Source of the DNA: CAZYSK01 sp964649415 | GTDB lineage: Bacteria; Chloroflexota; Anaerolineae; B4-G1 | Assembly (NCBI GenBank): GCA_964649415.1 | Contig: CAZYSK010000072.1 | Location: forward strand, 1-29,461 | Direction: 5' to 3' | Length of the DNA: 29,461 nt | Shown: piece after piece, positions 14,290 to 20,773 of the stretch | Layout: every line of letters starts with the position of its first letter | Position numbering within the stretch: position 1 is the stretch's first letter | Made by a program: the position numbers and the translations under genes | Notes under the pieces: generated by a model | The model's input: only the letters and a program-made list of their open reading frames with translations | Told to the model about the DNA's origin: nothing | The model's database searches: none

Positions 14290-14381
14290 TGGCCATGTTG
14301 CTGCTCGAACCAGCGCCGTGTTGCTTCTGCCTGATAGATGTCGCGCAGTAGATTCTCTGCACTGATAGCCTCGTGATCCAT
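14290..14381 (-). pseudogene. N-terminal remnant of a small antitoxin-like protein
   Basis: An ATG at 14381 on the minus strand with GGGAG about 8 bp upstream opens a frame. Its first ~32 residues look genuinely protein-like (MDHEAISAENLLRDIYQ, then AEATRRWFEQQHGQ). They resemble the start of small 80-90-residue helical proteins, with an A-E-x-T-x-R-W-F-E-x-x-H/Y-G pattern, that I recall upstream of toxin genes in Chloroflexota and cyanobacteria. The frame then runs into the 3' end of the MFS gene and loses that character, so the rest seems deleted. This is inference from one short match; it may be only a chance ORF. Confidence 0.35.
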
Positions 14382-14409
14382 GGTCTTTCTCCCGTTCTCG
14401 TGTTTTGTG

Positions 14410-14418
14410 TGCTATAAT
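14410..14418 (+). promoter_or_regulatory. Extended -10 promoter (TGCTATAAT) for the DUF433/PIN-like module
   Basis: TGC-TATAAT lies 51 bp before the ATG at 14470, without a recognisable -35 hexamer. It is the same nine bases as at 11718-11726. Confidence 0.55.
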
Positions 14419-14469
14419 CTCACATGTCCTTGAAGTGCATTCAATCAGGACCGGGTAGGGAGGTGTGTA

Positions 14470-14706
14470 ATGACCCACGACCGCATTGAGATTAACCCAG
14501 CGATCATGTTCGGTAAGCCGGTTATCAGGGGTACGCGCATCACCGTAGAGCACATCCTCCGCAAACTGGCCGGAGAGATGACGATCGACGAAATCCTGGC
14601 CGACCATCCACACCTGACACCGGATGACATATACGCGGCTGCTGCTTTCGCGGCCGATTATCTGGCCCAGGAAGAGATTGTCTTCGCCAGTGGAGAACGT
14701 CTGTGA
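14470..14706 (+). CDS. DUF433 antitoxin
   Basis: This 78-residue protein has the DUF433 signature INPAIMFGKPVIRGTRITVEHIL, then EMTIDEILADHPHLTPDDIYAAAAFAADYL. The family is a winged-helix/HTH antitoxin that usually accompanies a PIN-like DUF5615 toxin, binds it, and represses its own operon. The ATG at 14470 has AGGGAGGTG 7-9 bp upstream. The stop overlaps the next gene's start (GTGA), which couples their translation. The extended -10 box at 14410 gives a short leader where self-repression could act. The pairing with the next gene is the classical arrangement. Confidence 0.92.
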   Translation: MTHDRIEINPAIMFGKPVIRGTRITVEHILRKLAGEMTIDEILADHPHLTPDDIYAAAAFAADYLAQEEIVFASGERL

Positions 14707-15077
14707 GATTCCTGGCCGATGAGTGCTGCGATGCGGGTCTCGTGGACGCCCTGCGCGGAGACGGGCACGATGTGCTCTATGCCGCAGAGTTGTTGCGTGG
14801 TGTGACCGATGAAGTGCTTCTGCCCTGCGCGTTCTCCGAGGGGCGGGTGTTGCTTACTGAGGACAAGGACTTCGGAGAGTTGGTACACCGTCTCAGAGAA
14901 CCTACGCACGGGATTGTCCTGTTGCGCTTTGACATTGCTGACCGTGCCTTGAAGACCCCACGGTTGCGGCACCTGCTTAGGCAGCAAGGGGAGCGATTAA
15001 TTGGCGCTTTCGTCGTCTTGCAGGCTGACAAAGTCCGCATCCGTATGCTGCCCCAGGGTGGTGCGCACCAGCAGTGA
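14703..15077 (+). CDS. DUF5615 PIN-like toxin
   Basis: This 124-residue protein begins RFLADECCDAGLVDALRGDGHDV, with Asp6-Glu7, and has LLTEDKDFGEL (Asp54, Asp56) in the middle, then THGIVLLRF. These are the acidic positions and order of DUF5615 PIN-like domains, which are presumed Mg2+-dependent ribonucleases acting as toxins in the cytoplasm. It starts at a GTG overlapping the DUF433 stop codon. Its TGA overlaps the ATG of the next gene, so the glycosylase may be co-translated with the toxin-antitoxin pair. The catalytic acidic set looks complete, so I expect an active toxin. Confidence 0.9.
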   Translation: MRFLADECCDAGLVDALRGDGHDVLYAAELLRGVTDEVLLPCAFSEGRVLLTEDKDFGELVHRLREPTHGIVLLRFDIADRALKTPRLRHLLRQQGERLIGAFVVLQADKVRIRMLPQGGAHQQ

Positions 15078-15667
15078 TGTCCCGCCTGAGCCGCGATTTC
15101 TTCGCCCGCGATACCCTCACCGTTGCCCGTGAGATGCTCGGCCAGCGGCTGGTGCGCGTCCTGGACGGCGCCAGGCTCGCCGGTCGCATCGTCGAGGTAG
15201 AGGCCTACGTCGGCGAGGCCGACCAGGCCTCCCACGCCCGCCCCGGGCGCACCCGGCGCAACGCGCCGATGTACGGCCCGCCTGGTCATGCCTACGTCTA
15301 CCTGATCTACGGCATGCACAATTGCCTCAACGTCGTCACCGAGCGGGAGGGGTTCCCGGCCGCGATCCTCGTCCGCGCGCTGGAGCCGCTGGAGGGTGTG
15401 GACAGGATGCGCGCGCTGCGCGGCGGGCGTCCTGACCTGCCCTTGACCAGCGGTCCGGCCCGCCTGTGCCAGGCGCTGGACGTTGACCGCCGCTTCGACG
15501 GCGCTGACCTGTGCACACCCGACGCCCTCCTGTTCCTGGAGGCAGACGCCTACCTGCCGGACGAAGCCGTCGCCACCGGCCCCCGGGTCGGCGTGCGGGG
15601 GGATGGGGCGGCGCTGACCGCTCCCTGGCGCTTCTACCAGCGGGGTAGCCCGCACGTCTCCCGGTGA
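15077..15667 (+). CDS. DNA-3-methyladenine glycosylase (AAG/MPG family)
   Basis: This 196-residue protein removes alkylated purines from DNA in base-excision repair. The family landmarks are FFARDTLTVAREMLGQRLVR, GRIVEVEAYVGEADQASHA (the Glu that activates water, followed by the conserved D-x-A-S/C-H), NAPMYGPPGHAYVYLIYGMHNCLNVVT (DNA-intercalating Tyr region) and AAILVRALEPLEG. The length fits bacterial AAG enzymes (about 190-210). Two starts are possible: the ATG at 15077 in a TGATG overlap with the toxin gene, or a GTG one codon earlier. I chose the ATG. Its position between toxin-antitoxin modules is unusual, but the gene itself looks ordinary and intact. Confidence 0.92.
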   Translation: MSRLSRDFFARDTLTVAREMLGQRLVRVLDGARLAGRIVEVEAYVGEADQASHARPGRTRRNAPMYGPPGHAYVYLIYGMHNCLNVVTEREGFPAAILVRALEPLEGVDRMRALRGGRPDLPLTSGPARLCQALDVDRRFDGADLCTPDALLFLEADAYLPDEAVATGPRVGVRGDGAALTAPWRFYQRGSPHVSR

Positions 15668-15715
15668 GAGTTGCTGGGTTCACCCCCGATCGGCGTCTTC
15701 ACCGCTCCCTATTGT

Positions 15716-15744
15716 TTGACAAGTTATGTAGTAGTCTATATAAT
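15716..15744 (+). promoter_or_regulatory. Perfect consensus promoter TTGACA-17-TATAAT
   Basis: TTGACA (15716-15721) and TATAAT (15739-15744) are separated by exactly 17 bp in a locally AT-rich patch. The next gene starts at 15881, giving a leader of about 130 nt. I find no ORF with family support in that leader. Confidence 0.85.
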
Positions 15745-15880
15745 TCTCAAGACCTGGCGGGTTGTTGGACGCTCAACGTGGGTGCGCACATGCCTCATCC
15801 GAGTAAGCCCCTTAACTTGAGGTGCGCCCCTCGGAACTTGCCCGGCCTCGCTTGGGCAGCATCTCTACCGGAGGATGGCG

Positions 15881-16105
15881 ATGATTGATCTGACCAAGAC
15901 GGTCACGATGGAACAGGCTCAGCGGCGCTTGAAGAGTGTCATTGAGGAGGTCAGGGAGAGTCGGACCCCGTACATCCTCACGCGCTTCGGCAAGCCCCAA
16001 GCCCTCATCGTGAGCATTGAGGAGTACGAGGAGATGCAGGAAGAGTTGGCCCTGCTCTCCAATCCCGAGCACATCGCCCGCGTCGCCGAAGCGAGGGCGG
16101 CTTAA
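15881..16105 (+). CDS. Phd/YefM-type antitoxin with premature stop
   Basis: This 74-residue product starts MIDLTKTVTMEQAQRRLKSV and continues PYILTRFGKPQALIVSIEEYEEMQ, the DNA-binding and dimerisation part of Phd/YefM antitoxins. I prefer the ATG at 15881 because GGAGG (15870-15874) sits 6 bp away; another ATG at 15875 is too close to it. After AEARAA a TAA (16103-16105) ends the frame. Continuing in the same frame, however, gives GEGIPFEDYVNERRNDG and a TGA at 16163-16165. That reads as the normal C-terminal tail of this family and overlaps the toxin ATG in the normal way. The stop therefore looks like a recent nonsense mutation or a sequence error. Phd-type antitoxins use this tail to bind the toxin. 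Confidence 0.85.
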   Translation: MIDLTKTVTMEQAQRRLKSVIEEVRESRTPYILTRFGKPQALIVSIEEYEEMQEELALLSNPEHIARVAEARAA

Positions 16106-16157
16106 ACCGCCGGTGAGGGCATCCCCTTCGAAGACTACGTGAACGAGCGCCGCAACG

Positions 16158-16430
16158 ATGGGTGAGTACCGCCTGGTACTGGCCGGTACTCGCACGCGAA
16201 AGGATCTGGACCGCCTGGATCGCCCCATCATGGAGCGCGTCTGGGTGGCTGTACAGGTACCCAGGCAGAACCCTCGGCCGCCGGCCGCCCGCAGGCTGCG
16301 CCATCCGGCCATTGGAGAGTATCGCCTGCGCCTGGGCGACTGGCGCGTGTTCTACGATGTGGACGAGGGCTCAAGGACCATCGTCATCCTGCGCGTGATG
16401 CACCGCCGCGAAGCATATCGCAGCTGCTAG
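16158..16430 (+). CDS. RelE/ParE-superfamily toxin
   Basis: This 90-residue protein has the RelE/ParE plan: EYRLVLAGTRTRKDLDRL at the start, NPRPPAARRLRHP in the middle and IGEYRLRLGDWRVFYDVDEG followed by TIVILRVMHRREAYR at the end. In this superfamily RelE-type members cut mRNA at the ribosome and ParE-type members poison gyrase; the 'R-x-x-H-R-x-x-x-Y' ending is seen in RelE-type toxins. The ATG at 16158 overlaps the 3' end of the un-truncated antitoxin frame, the usual layout. No frame break is visible, so the toxin appears intact although its antitoxin is shortened. Confidence 0.85.
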   Translation: MGEYRLVLAGTRTRKDLDRLDRPIMERVWVAVQVPRQNPRPPAARRLRHPAIGEYRLRLGDWRVFYDVDEGSRTIVILRVMHRREAYRSC

Positions 16431-16437
16431 CGGGAAG

Positions 16438-16466
16438 TTGCATTGCTTACCTATCCATACTATAAT
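16438..16466 (+). promoter_or_regulatory. Probable promoter TTGCAT-17-TATAAT for the MNT/HEPN operon
   Basis: TTGCAT (16438-16443) and TATAAT (16461-16466) are 17 bp apart. The next gene begins at 16664; a hairpin element inserted between them lengthens the leader to almost 200 nt. Confidence 0.6.
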
Positions 16467-16478
16467 CTTATCGGATTG

Positions 16479-16589
16479 GTTACTACTCAGGTGGGACGCA
16501 CTTCCTGGCTCGAAAACAGCGTATGTAAGTCCTGGAAGTCGAACTCTCGAACGAAAACCAAGTGCGTCCCACCTTGGCTGAGTAGTAAC
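16479..16589. mobile_element. MITE-like element with 25-bp terminal inverted repeats and target duplication
   Basis: The left arm (16479-16503: GTTACTACTCA then GGTGGGACGCACTT) is a perfect inverted copy of the right arm (16560-16573 and 16579-16589), apart from a 5-base bulge TTGGC at 16574-16578. The two arms enclose 56 nt. Direct repeats TCGGATTG(G) flank it at 16471-16479 and 16590-16598, fitting an 8-9 bp target-site duplication. At 111 bp with no ORF, it looks like a non-autonomous element that would depend on a transposase elsewhere. As RNA it would fold into a long hairpin in the leader of the MNT/HEPN operon. Confidence 0.75.
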
Positions 16590-16591
16590 TC

Positions 16592-16606
16592 GGATTGGAG
16601 CAATCC
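16592..16606. repeat. Small palindrome GGATTG-GAG-CAATCC
   Basis: This is a 6-bp dyad with a 3-nt centre, just right of the MITE-like element. Two near-identical dyads occur at 17593-17626. The left half of the motif (GGATTGG) also lies at 16473-16479, as expected if the element inserted here and duplicated the site. Confidence 0.6.
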
Positions 16607-16663
16607 ACGTGATGCTCTTCGTCGATGGGTGTGACCATTCAGCACCGCTGGAGGTCTTGAGTT

Positions 16664-17086
16664 ATGGGGTGCAGCAGTGGGACAGAGTTTGACATCGCTG
16701 CTTGTCGGACACACCTGCAAGCCCGACAGGAACAGCAGTTCCAGGCGCGAGAAAAGCGGCGACTGACCGCTCTTGATGCCTTGCGCGTTGCTGCCCACTC
16801 TGTCCTGCCGCGTTTCCCCCGCGTCCGGCGCGCCTATCTCTTCGGTTCGGTGCTGCGTCCCGGGGCGTTGCGGTCCACATCAGATGTGGACGTTGCTTTC
16901 GACGGGGATCTGGACGCCGAAGCGTATTTCGCCCTCTGGCGAGCGTTGGAGCGGGCCGCGCCCGATTGGGTGATCGATCTGGTGGACCTCAGTCGGGATG
17001 TGCGCTTTGCAGCTCTTGTACGTGAACAGGGAGAGTTGATCTATGGATGCCCAGATTCGGACGCTGAAAGCGAACATCCAGGCTGA
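16664..17086 (+). CDS. mntA: MNT-type nucleotidyltransferase (antitoxin of an MNT/HEPN pair)
   Basis: This is a 140-residue protein. The minimal nucleotidyltransferase motif is clear: YLFGSVLRPGALRSTSDVDVAFDG, with Gly61-Ser62 and catalytic Asp74 and Asp76. A further acidic pair lies in WVIDLVDLS (Asp105/Asp108). MntA proteins neutralise their HEPN partner by adding AMP to it. The N-terminal ~45 residues (RTHLQARQEQQFQAREKRRLTALDAL) form a charged helix of a kind seen in longer members. GGAGG lies 9 bp before the ATG at 16664. The gene overlaps the next by 44 bp (17043-17086), typical of this two-gene module. Confidence 0.88.
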   Translation: MGCSSGTEFDIAACRTHLQARQEQQFQAREKRRLTALDALRVAAHSVLPRFPRVRRAYLFGSVLRPGALRSTSDVDVAFDGDLDAEAYFALWRALERAAPDWVIDLVDLSRDVRFAALVREQGELIYGCPDSDAESEHPG

Positions 17087-17516
17087 CCTGGGAGCGATCG
17101 CCGACATCTATGCTGCGCTCAATCGCTACGACACCGTGACGGCTGATGAAGAGCGGCTTATCGTCGTGGCATACCATTTGCATAACCTCTACTGCGCTTT
17201 CGAGAGCATCTTTCAGCGAGTTGCTGAGGTGTTCGGCAATCAAATCTCGGACCGAGCGGGGTGGCACGCCGATCTGTTGCGCCGGATGACTCTGGATATA
17301 GAGGGGCTGCGGCCCCGCCTGCTGAGCGCTGAGGCTTACGATGCGCTGGACGAATTGCGTCGTTTTCGACATCTCTTTCGCAGTGCCTATCGGCTGCGGC
17401 TGGACGCTGAGCGCATGGCACTGGTGCGTAGGAAAGCCCAAATCCTGAAACAGGTCTATGGTGCTGACATGGAGCGCTTCTTGATCTTTTTGGATGGTCT
17501 GCTGCAAGGCGGATGA
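17043..17516 (+). CDS. hepT: HepT-like HEPN ribonuclease toxin
   Basis: This 157-residue all-helical protein matches the HepT-like family. LYCAFESIFQRVAEVFGN is followed by WHADLLRRMTLDI, and then LDELRRFRHLFRSAYRLRLD carries the HEPN active-site region (Arg106/Arg107, Arg109, His110; a compact R-x3-H variant of the usual R-x4-6-H). In type VII toxin-antitoxin systems such toxins cut RNA and are silenced when the MNT partner adenylylates a Tyr near the motif; here Tyr116 (RSAYRL) is the obvious candidate. It overlaps the MNT gene by 44 bp. The module appears complete. Confidence 0.85.
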   Translation: MDAQIRTLKANIQADLGAIADIYAALNRYDTVTADEERLIVVAYHLHNLYCAFESIFQRVAEVFGNQISDRAGWHADLLRRMTLDIEGLRPRLLSAEAYDALDELRRFRHLFRSAYRLRLDAERMALVRRKAQILKQVYGADMERFLIFLDGLLQGG

Positions 17517-17592
17517 CAAGCCCTGCATACATCACATTGAACGGAAGCCTTGGGCGGGCGCTCACCAGACGTAAGCAAGTGGAAAGGGACTA

Positions 17593-17626
17593 CGGATTGG
17601 AACAATCCGCCGGATTGGAACGATCC
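17593..17626. repeat. Two tandem palindromes GGATTG-GAA-CAATCC, operator-like
   Basis: Dyads at 17593-17609 (CGGATTG-GAA-CAATCCG, 7-bp arms) and 17612-17626 (GGATTG-GAA-CGATCC) are spaced 18 bp centre to centre. They end 22 bp before the ATG of the large glycosidase-like gene and overlap the start of its leader. A third copy is at 16592-16606. The spacing and symmetry suggest a dimeric regulator's operator, but the protein is unknown. Confidence 0.55.
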
Positions 17627-17648
17627 ACAGGAGATAAGGAGGCAGGCG

Positions 17649-20477
17649 ATGTTACGCGGCAAGGGTTTGTGGGCCTACAGGCTGAAGGAACTCGATCGGG
17701 CGCTTGAGATCGCACCCCGGATGGGCGCGACCCACATCATCTACAAGGTCGGACAAGGCGCCGACTACTACCCGGGGATGGCCCAGGTCGCCCGGAAGAT
17801 CATGGCGGCGGGCCTGACGCCCATCGCGTGGACGTTCATGCTGCTGGACGACACGCGGGCGGAGGCCCAGGTCGCCGTGCGGGCCTTTCGCGATGGCTTC
17901 CAGGGTTTCGTGTTCGACACCGAGGCGGACAAGTGCCGGAACCGCTTCGGGCAGGCTGAGCAGTTGGGCCGTTACCTGCGCGAGGCGGCGCTAGACCTGG
18001 ACCGCCTCTACAACTGCTCCTTTCCCAATATCACCCATCACAGTGATCTGCCCTACGACCAGATGAACGAATACTGCCAGGGCGGCTTGATGCCCATGTC
18101 CTACGGCACCTACTTCGCCCCCGGCAGCGACGTGCCTCCCGAACAGCAAGCGCGGCGCGTGATTGACGAGTGGACCTACGGCCACTACACGTATTGGTGC
18201 CGCCGCTGGGGGTATCGGCCGCCGATGTATCCGGTCCTGGGGCCATACCACGACGAGTACGGTCGCGTGCGCATGCCACCGGCTGAGTTCCAGATCTGGC
18301 TCGACCGGCTGGCGACCTACGGTCCGACCTTCTTCAGTGTCTTCACCGCCGCCGTGATCAACGACGATCTGCTGCCGCTCATCCACGCCTGCCCCTTGGG
18401 CGCGATTGTCGAGCCTGACCTGACCAAGGTCACGGTGCCGAAGGTGGAGGTCGTGAGCCCCGAGCTGGGCTACCTGCGCGTGCGGCAGACACCCTCGACC
18501 GGGCTGCCCCCGCTCACGCAGGTGTACCACGAGCAGGTGCTGGAGGCCCTCGAATCTGAGGAGGACGTGCGGTCGAAGGTGGGCGAACACGGCCAGTGGC
18601 TTCGCGTGCGCACTCCGGCCGGCGTCGAGGGCTACGTCGCCGCCTGGTACCTCAAGCTGCCCGAGCCGCCGCCGGTATCCTTCGAGATCCCCGGCGCTAG
18701 GCCGGGCTGGAAGGACGTGCAGGTGGTCAGCCCGGAGGTGGGCTACCTGAACGTGCGCTCGGTCCCGTCCACCGGCCGTCCCCCGATCACGCGCGTCGAC
18801 GACGACGCGGTGCTGGAGTCGCTGGAGTCGGAGGAGGACACGCTGGCGAAGGTGGGCCGGGAGGACGAGTGGCTGCGCATCCGCACGCCCCAGGGCGTCG
18901 AGGGCTACGTCGCCGCGTGGTACCTGCGTTTCCACAAAGGAGCCGGCGTGCAGGTCGAGGTGGTGAGCCCGGACTTCGGCTTCCTGAACGTGCGCCCGGG
19001 CCCTTCGCTCCAGGGGGATCCCATCGCGCGCGTGGACCACGGCGACGTGCTGGAATCGCTGGAGCCGGAGCGGGCCACGCAGGAGAAGGTGGGCCGGCAC
19101 GGTGAGTGGCTGCACGTGCGCACCCCCGAGGCTACCGAGGGCTACGCCGCCGCGTGGTACCTGGGCCTGCACGGGGAGGAGGAGGAAGAAACGGGCGAGC
19201 CGGTCCGGTACGTCGCCGCGGATAGCGCCAGCGGCTTGAACGTGCGCCCGAAGCCGGGGACGGGCCTGCCCGCCACCTGGCACGTGGTCGACGGGACGAC
19301 GCTGGAGGTGCGCGAGGATCCCGAGGAGGCGGGGGGCAAGCTGGGCAAGGACCGCTGGATCAAGGTGCGCACGCCCAGCCTGCACGAGGGCTACGTGAGC
19401 GGCCTGTATCTGCGGGCCAAGCGGCTGGCCGACAAGCGACTGCCGGTGGACGACGCCGCCCTGGCGCGCGGCCAGTGCGCCTGGATCTTTGGCATCCACG
19501 GCGCGACCGCCGACGGCACGGGCGATTTCCGCCACCTGTATGAGGGCTCGGGCAAGACCGGGTGGGTGCTCTTCACGCAGACGACGGGCACCGATCCCGA
19601 CCACGGCAGCGGCCACGACGTGACCATGTGGTCCGAAAGCGGCCATGGCGTCATCATCCGCCTCAACCACAGCTACGAGCCGGGCGGCACGCTGCCGCTG
19701 CGCGCCCAGTATCCCGACTTCGCCCGCGCGTGCGCCCGCTACGTGCAGAACTCGCGCGGGTGCCACATCTGGATCATCGGCAACGAGCAGAACAACGTGC
19801 GCGAGCATCCCGGCGGGGCCGCCGACCCCATCGAGCACATCACGCCGCAGATGTACGCCGAGGCCTTCAACCTGGCGCGGCGGCGGATCAAGGCGGTGCA
19901 GCCGGACGCCATCGTCGTGCCCGGCGCGGTGGACCCCTACAACACCTTCCCCTGGGTCAAGATGGGCAACCGGCGCACGCGGCCGCTAGGCTACTTCATG
20001 GAGATGCTGCGCCACATCGACGACCTGGACGGCATCGCGCTGCACACCTACACTCACTGGCTCGACGTGGGCCTGATCACCGAGCGCACGACGTTCCAGG
20101 ACATATTCCTGCAGCCGGGCACGCCCCTGGAGCACTACTACGACTTCCAGGCCTACCGCCCGTTCATGGAGGCCATCCCGGAGAAGTGGCGCGACCGCCC
20201 GGTCTACATCACCGAATCCAACCACTGGCTGGCGCTGGACCACCAGCCGCGCAACCGGGAGGAGGAGAAGAAGATCGGGTGGATGGACAAGGACGTGGGA
20301 TGGGCGCAGGCGGCCTACGCCGAGATCAACCGCTGGAACAGCGCGCCCCACGCGCAGCAGATCCAGTGCCTGCTGCTCTACCGCTGGACGGGCGACGCGT
20401 GGGCGCTCGAGCACCGGGGCAATATCCAGGCGGATTTCAAGAAGGCCCTGCGCCACGACTACCGCTGGCGGCGCTAG
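17649..20477 (+). CDS. Multidomain protein: TIM-barrel-like domain, four SH3b repeats, GH-A-like glycosidase
   Basis: The protein has 942 residues. Residues about 1-255 look like a glycosidase-type TIM barrel, with GATHIIYKVGQGADYYPGM, GLTPIAWTF, GFVFDTEAD and LMPMSYGTYF. Four SH3b domains follow at roughly 265-335, 357-432, 435-508 and 518-590. Each has an LNVRxxPS core, and three end in GYVAAWYL or GYAAAWYL. SH3b domains usually bind cell-wall glycans or peptides. Residues about 598-942 resemble clan GH-A enzymes, with acid/base Glu713 in IWIIGNEQN and nucleophile-type Glu856 in VYITESNHW. It is probably a polysaccharide- or wall-acting hydrolase. I chose the ATG at 17649 because AAGGAGG lies 6 bp upstream; the frame extends to a TTG at 17550. 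No signal peptide or membrane segment is visible, which is odd for such an enzyme. Confidence 0.8.
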   Translation: MLRGKGLWAYRLKELDRALEIAPRMGATHIIYKVGQGADYYPGMAQVARKIMAAGLTPIAWTFMLLDDTRAEAQVAVRAFRDGFQGFVFDTEADKCRNRFGQAEQLGRYLREAALDLDRLYNCSFPNITHHSDLPYDQMNEYCQGGLMPMSYGTYFAPGSDVPPEQQARRVIDEWTYGHYTYWCRRWGYRPPMYPVLGPYHDEYGRVRMPPAEFQIWLDRLATYGPTFFSVFTAAVINDDLLPLIHACPLGAIVEPDLTKVTVPKVEVVSPELGYLRVRQTPSTGLPPLTQVYHEQVLEALESEEDVRSKVGEHGQWLRVRTPAGVEGYVAAWYLKLPEPPPVSFEIPGARPGWKDVQVVSPEVGYLNVRSVPSTGRPPITRVDDDAVLESLESEEDTLAKVGREDEWLRIRTPQGVEGYVAAWYLRFHKGAGVQVEVVSPDFGFLNVRPGPSLQGDPIARVDHGDVLESLEPERATQEKVGRHGEWLHVRTPEATEGYAAAWYLGLHGEEEEETGEPVRYVAADSASGLNVRPKPGTGLPATWHVVDGTTLEVREDPEEAGGKLGKDRWIKVRTPSLHEGYVSGLYLRAKRLADKRLPVDDAALARGQCAWIFGIHGATADGTGDFRHLYEGSGKTGWVLFTQTTGTDPDHGSGHDVTMWSESGHGVIIRLNHSYEPGGTLPLRAQYPDFARACARYVQNSRGCHIWIIGNEQNNVREHPGGAADPIEHITPQMYAEAFNLARRRIKAVQPDAIVVPGAVDPYNTFPWVKMGNRRTRPLGYFMEMLRHIDDLDGIALHTYTHWLDVGLITERTTFQDIFLQPGTPLEHYYDFQAYRPFMEAIPEKWRDRPVYITESNHWLALDHQPRNREEEKKIGWMDKDVGWAQAAYAEINRWNSAPHAQQIQCLLLYRWTGDAWALEHRGNIQADFKKALRHDYRWRR

Positions 20478-20515
20478 GCGGCGTCCCGCTGCTCTGGATC
20501 CGGGCGCGCGAAACC

Positions 20516-20543
20516 TTGACCAGCGGATTGAATATGGTATAAT
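20516..20543 (+). promoter_or_regulatory. Promoter TTGACC-16-TGGTATAAT for the tRNA genes
   Basis: TTGACC (20516-20521) is 16 bp from TATAAT (20538-20543), which carries a TGG extension. The first tRNA base is 10 bp downstream, so transcription would begin almost at the tRNA. Confidence 0.75.
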
Positions 20544-20552
20544 GCCAGTCGC

Positions 20553-20625
20553 GCCGGCGTAGCTCAACCGGCAGAGCAACTGACTTGTAATCAGTAGGTT
20601 ATGGGTTCAAGTCCCATCGCCGGCT
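20553..20625 (+). tRNA. tRNA-Thr (anticodon UGU)
   Basis: The 73-nt sequence folds as a full cloverleaf: acceptor GCCGGCG paired with CGCCGGC, D arm with AGCTCAACCGGCAGAGC, anticodon stem ACTGA/TCAGT with loop CTTGTAA (anticodon TGT), and T arm ATGGGTTCAAGTCCCAT. The discriminator is T. CCA is not encoded. It shares a promoter with tRNA-Tyr. Confidence 0.95.
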
Positions 20626-20680
20626 TGGAGCGCTTACGTCATCGCTGGCTACTGCCGGCAGCGAGCACAAAGTAACACGT

Positions 20681-20762
20681 GGGTCGGTGTCCCGAGCGGC
20701 AAAGGGGGCGGACTGTAAATCCGCTGGCACAGCCTTCGTAGGTTCGAGTCCTACCCGGCCCA
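20681..20762 (+). tRNA. tRNA-Tyr (anticodon GUA)
   Basis: The 82-nt gene has acceptor GGGTCGG pairing with CCGGCCC (one G-U), anticodon stem GCGGA/TCCGC with loop CTGTAAA (anticodon GTA), a long variable arm (TGGCACAGCCTTC) as expected for bacterial tRNA-Tyr, and T arm GTAGG-TTCGAGT-CCTAC. The discriminator is A. CCA is not encoded. Confidence 0.95.
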
Positions 20763-20773
20763 CCTCGATAGAG

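Noticed and set aside
15664..15888. 74-codon frame in the leader of the Phd-type antitoxin
   Set aside because: It has no family resemblance, no ribosome binding site and poor codon character; the region is better read as 5' UTR after a consensus promoter.
17550..17648. Upstream extension of the glycosidase/SH3b protein from a TTG at 17550
   Set aside because: The ATG at 17649 has AAGGAGG at ideal spacing; the extra residues (DWNNPPDWNDP) come from the tandem GGATTG palindromes.
17991..19838. 615-codon open frame on the minus strand inside the glycosidase/SH3b gene
   Set aside because: It is an antisense shadow caused by GC-rich third positions; the plus frame has clear domains and a perfect ribosome binding site.
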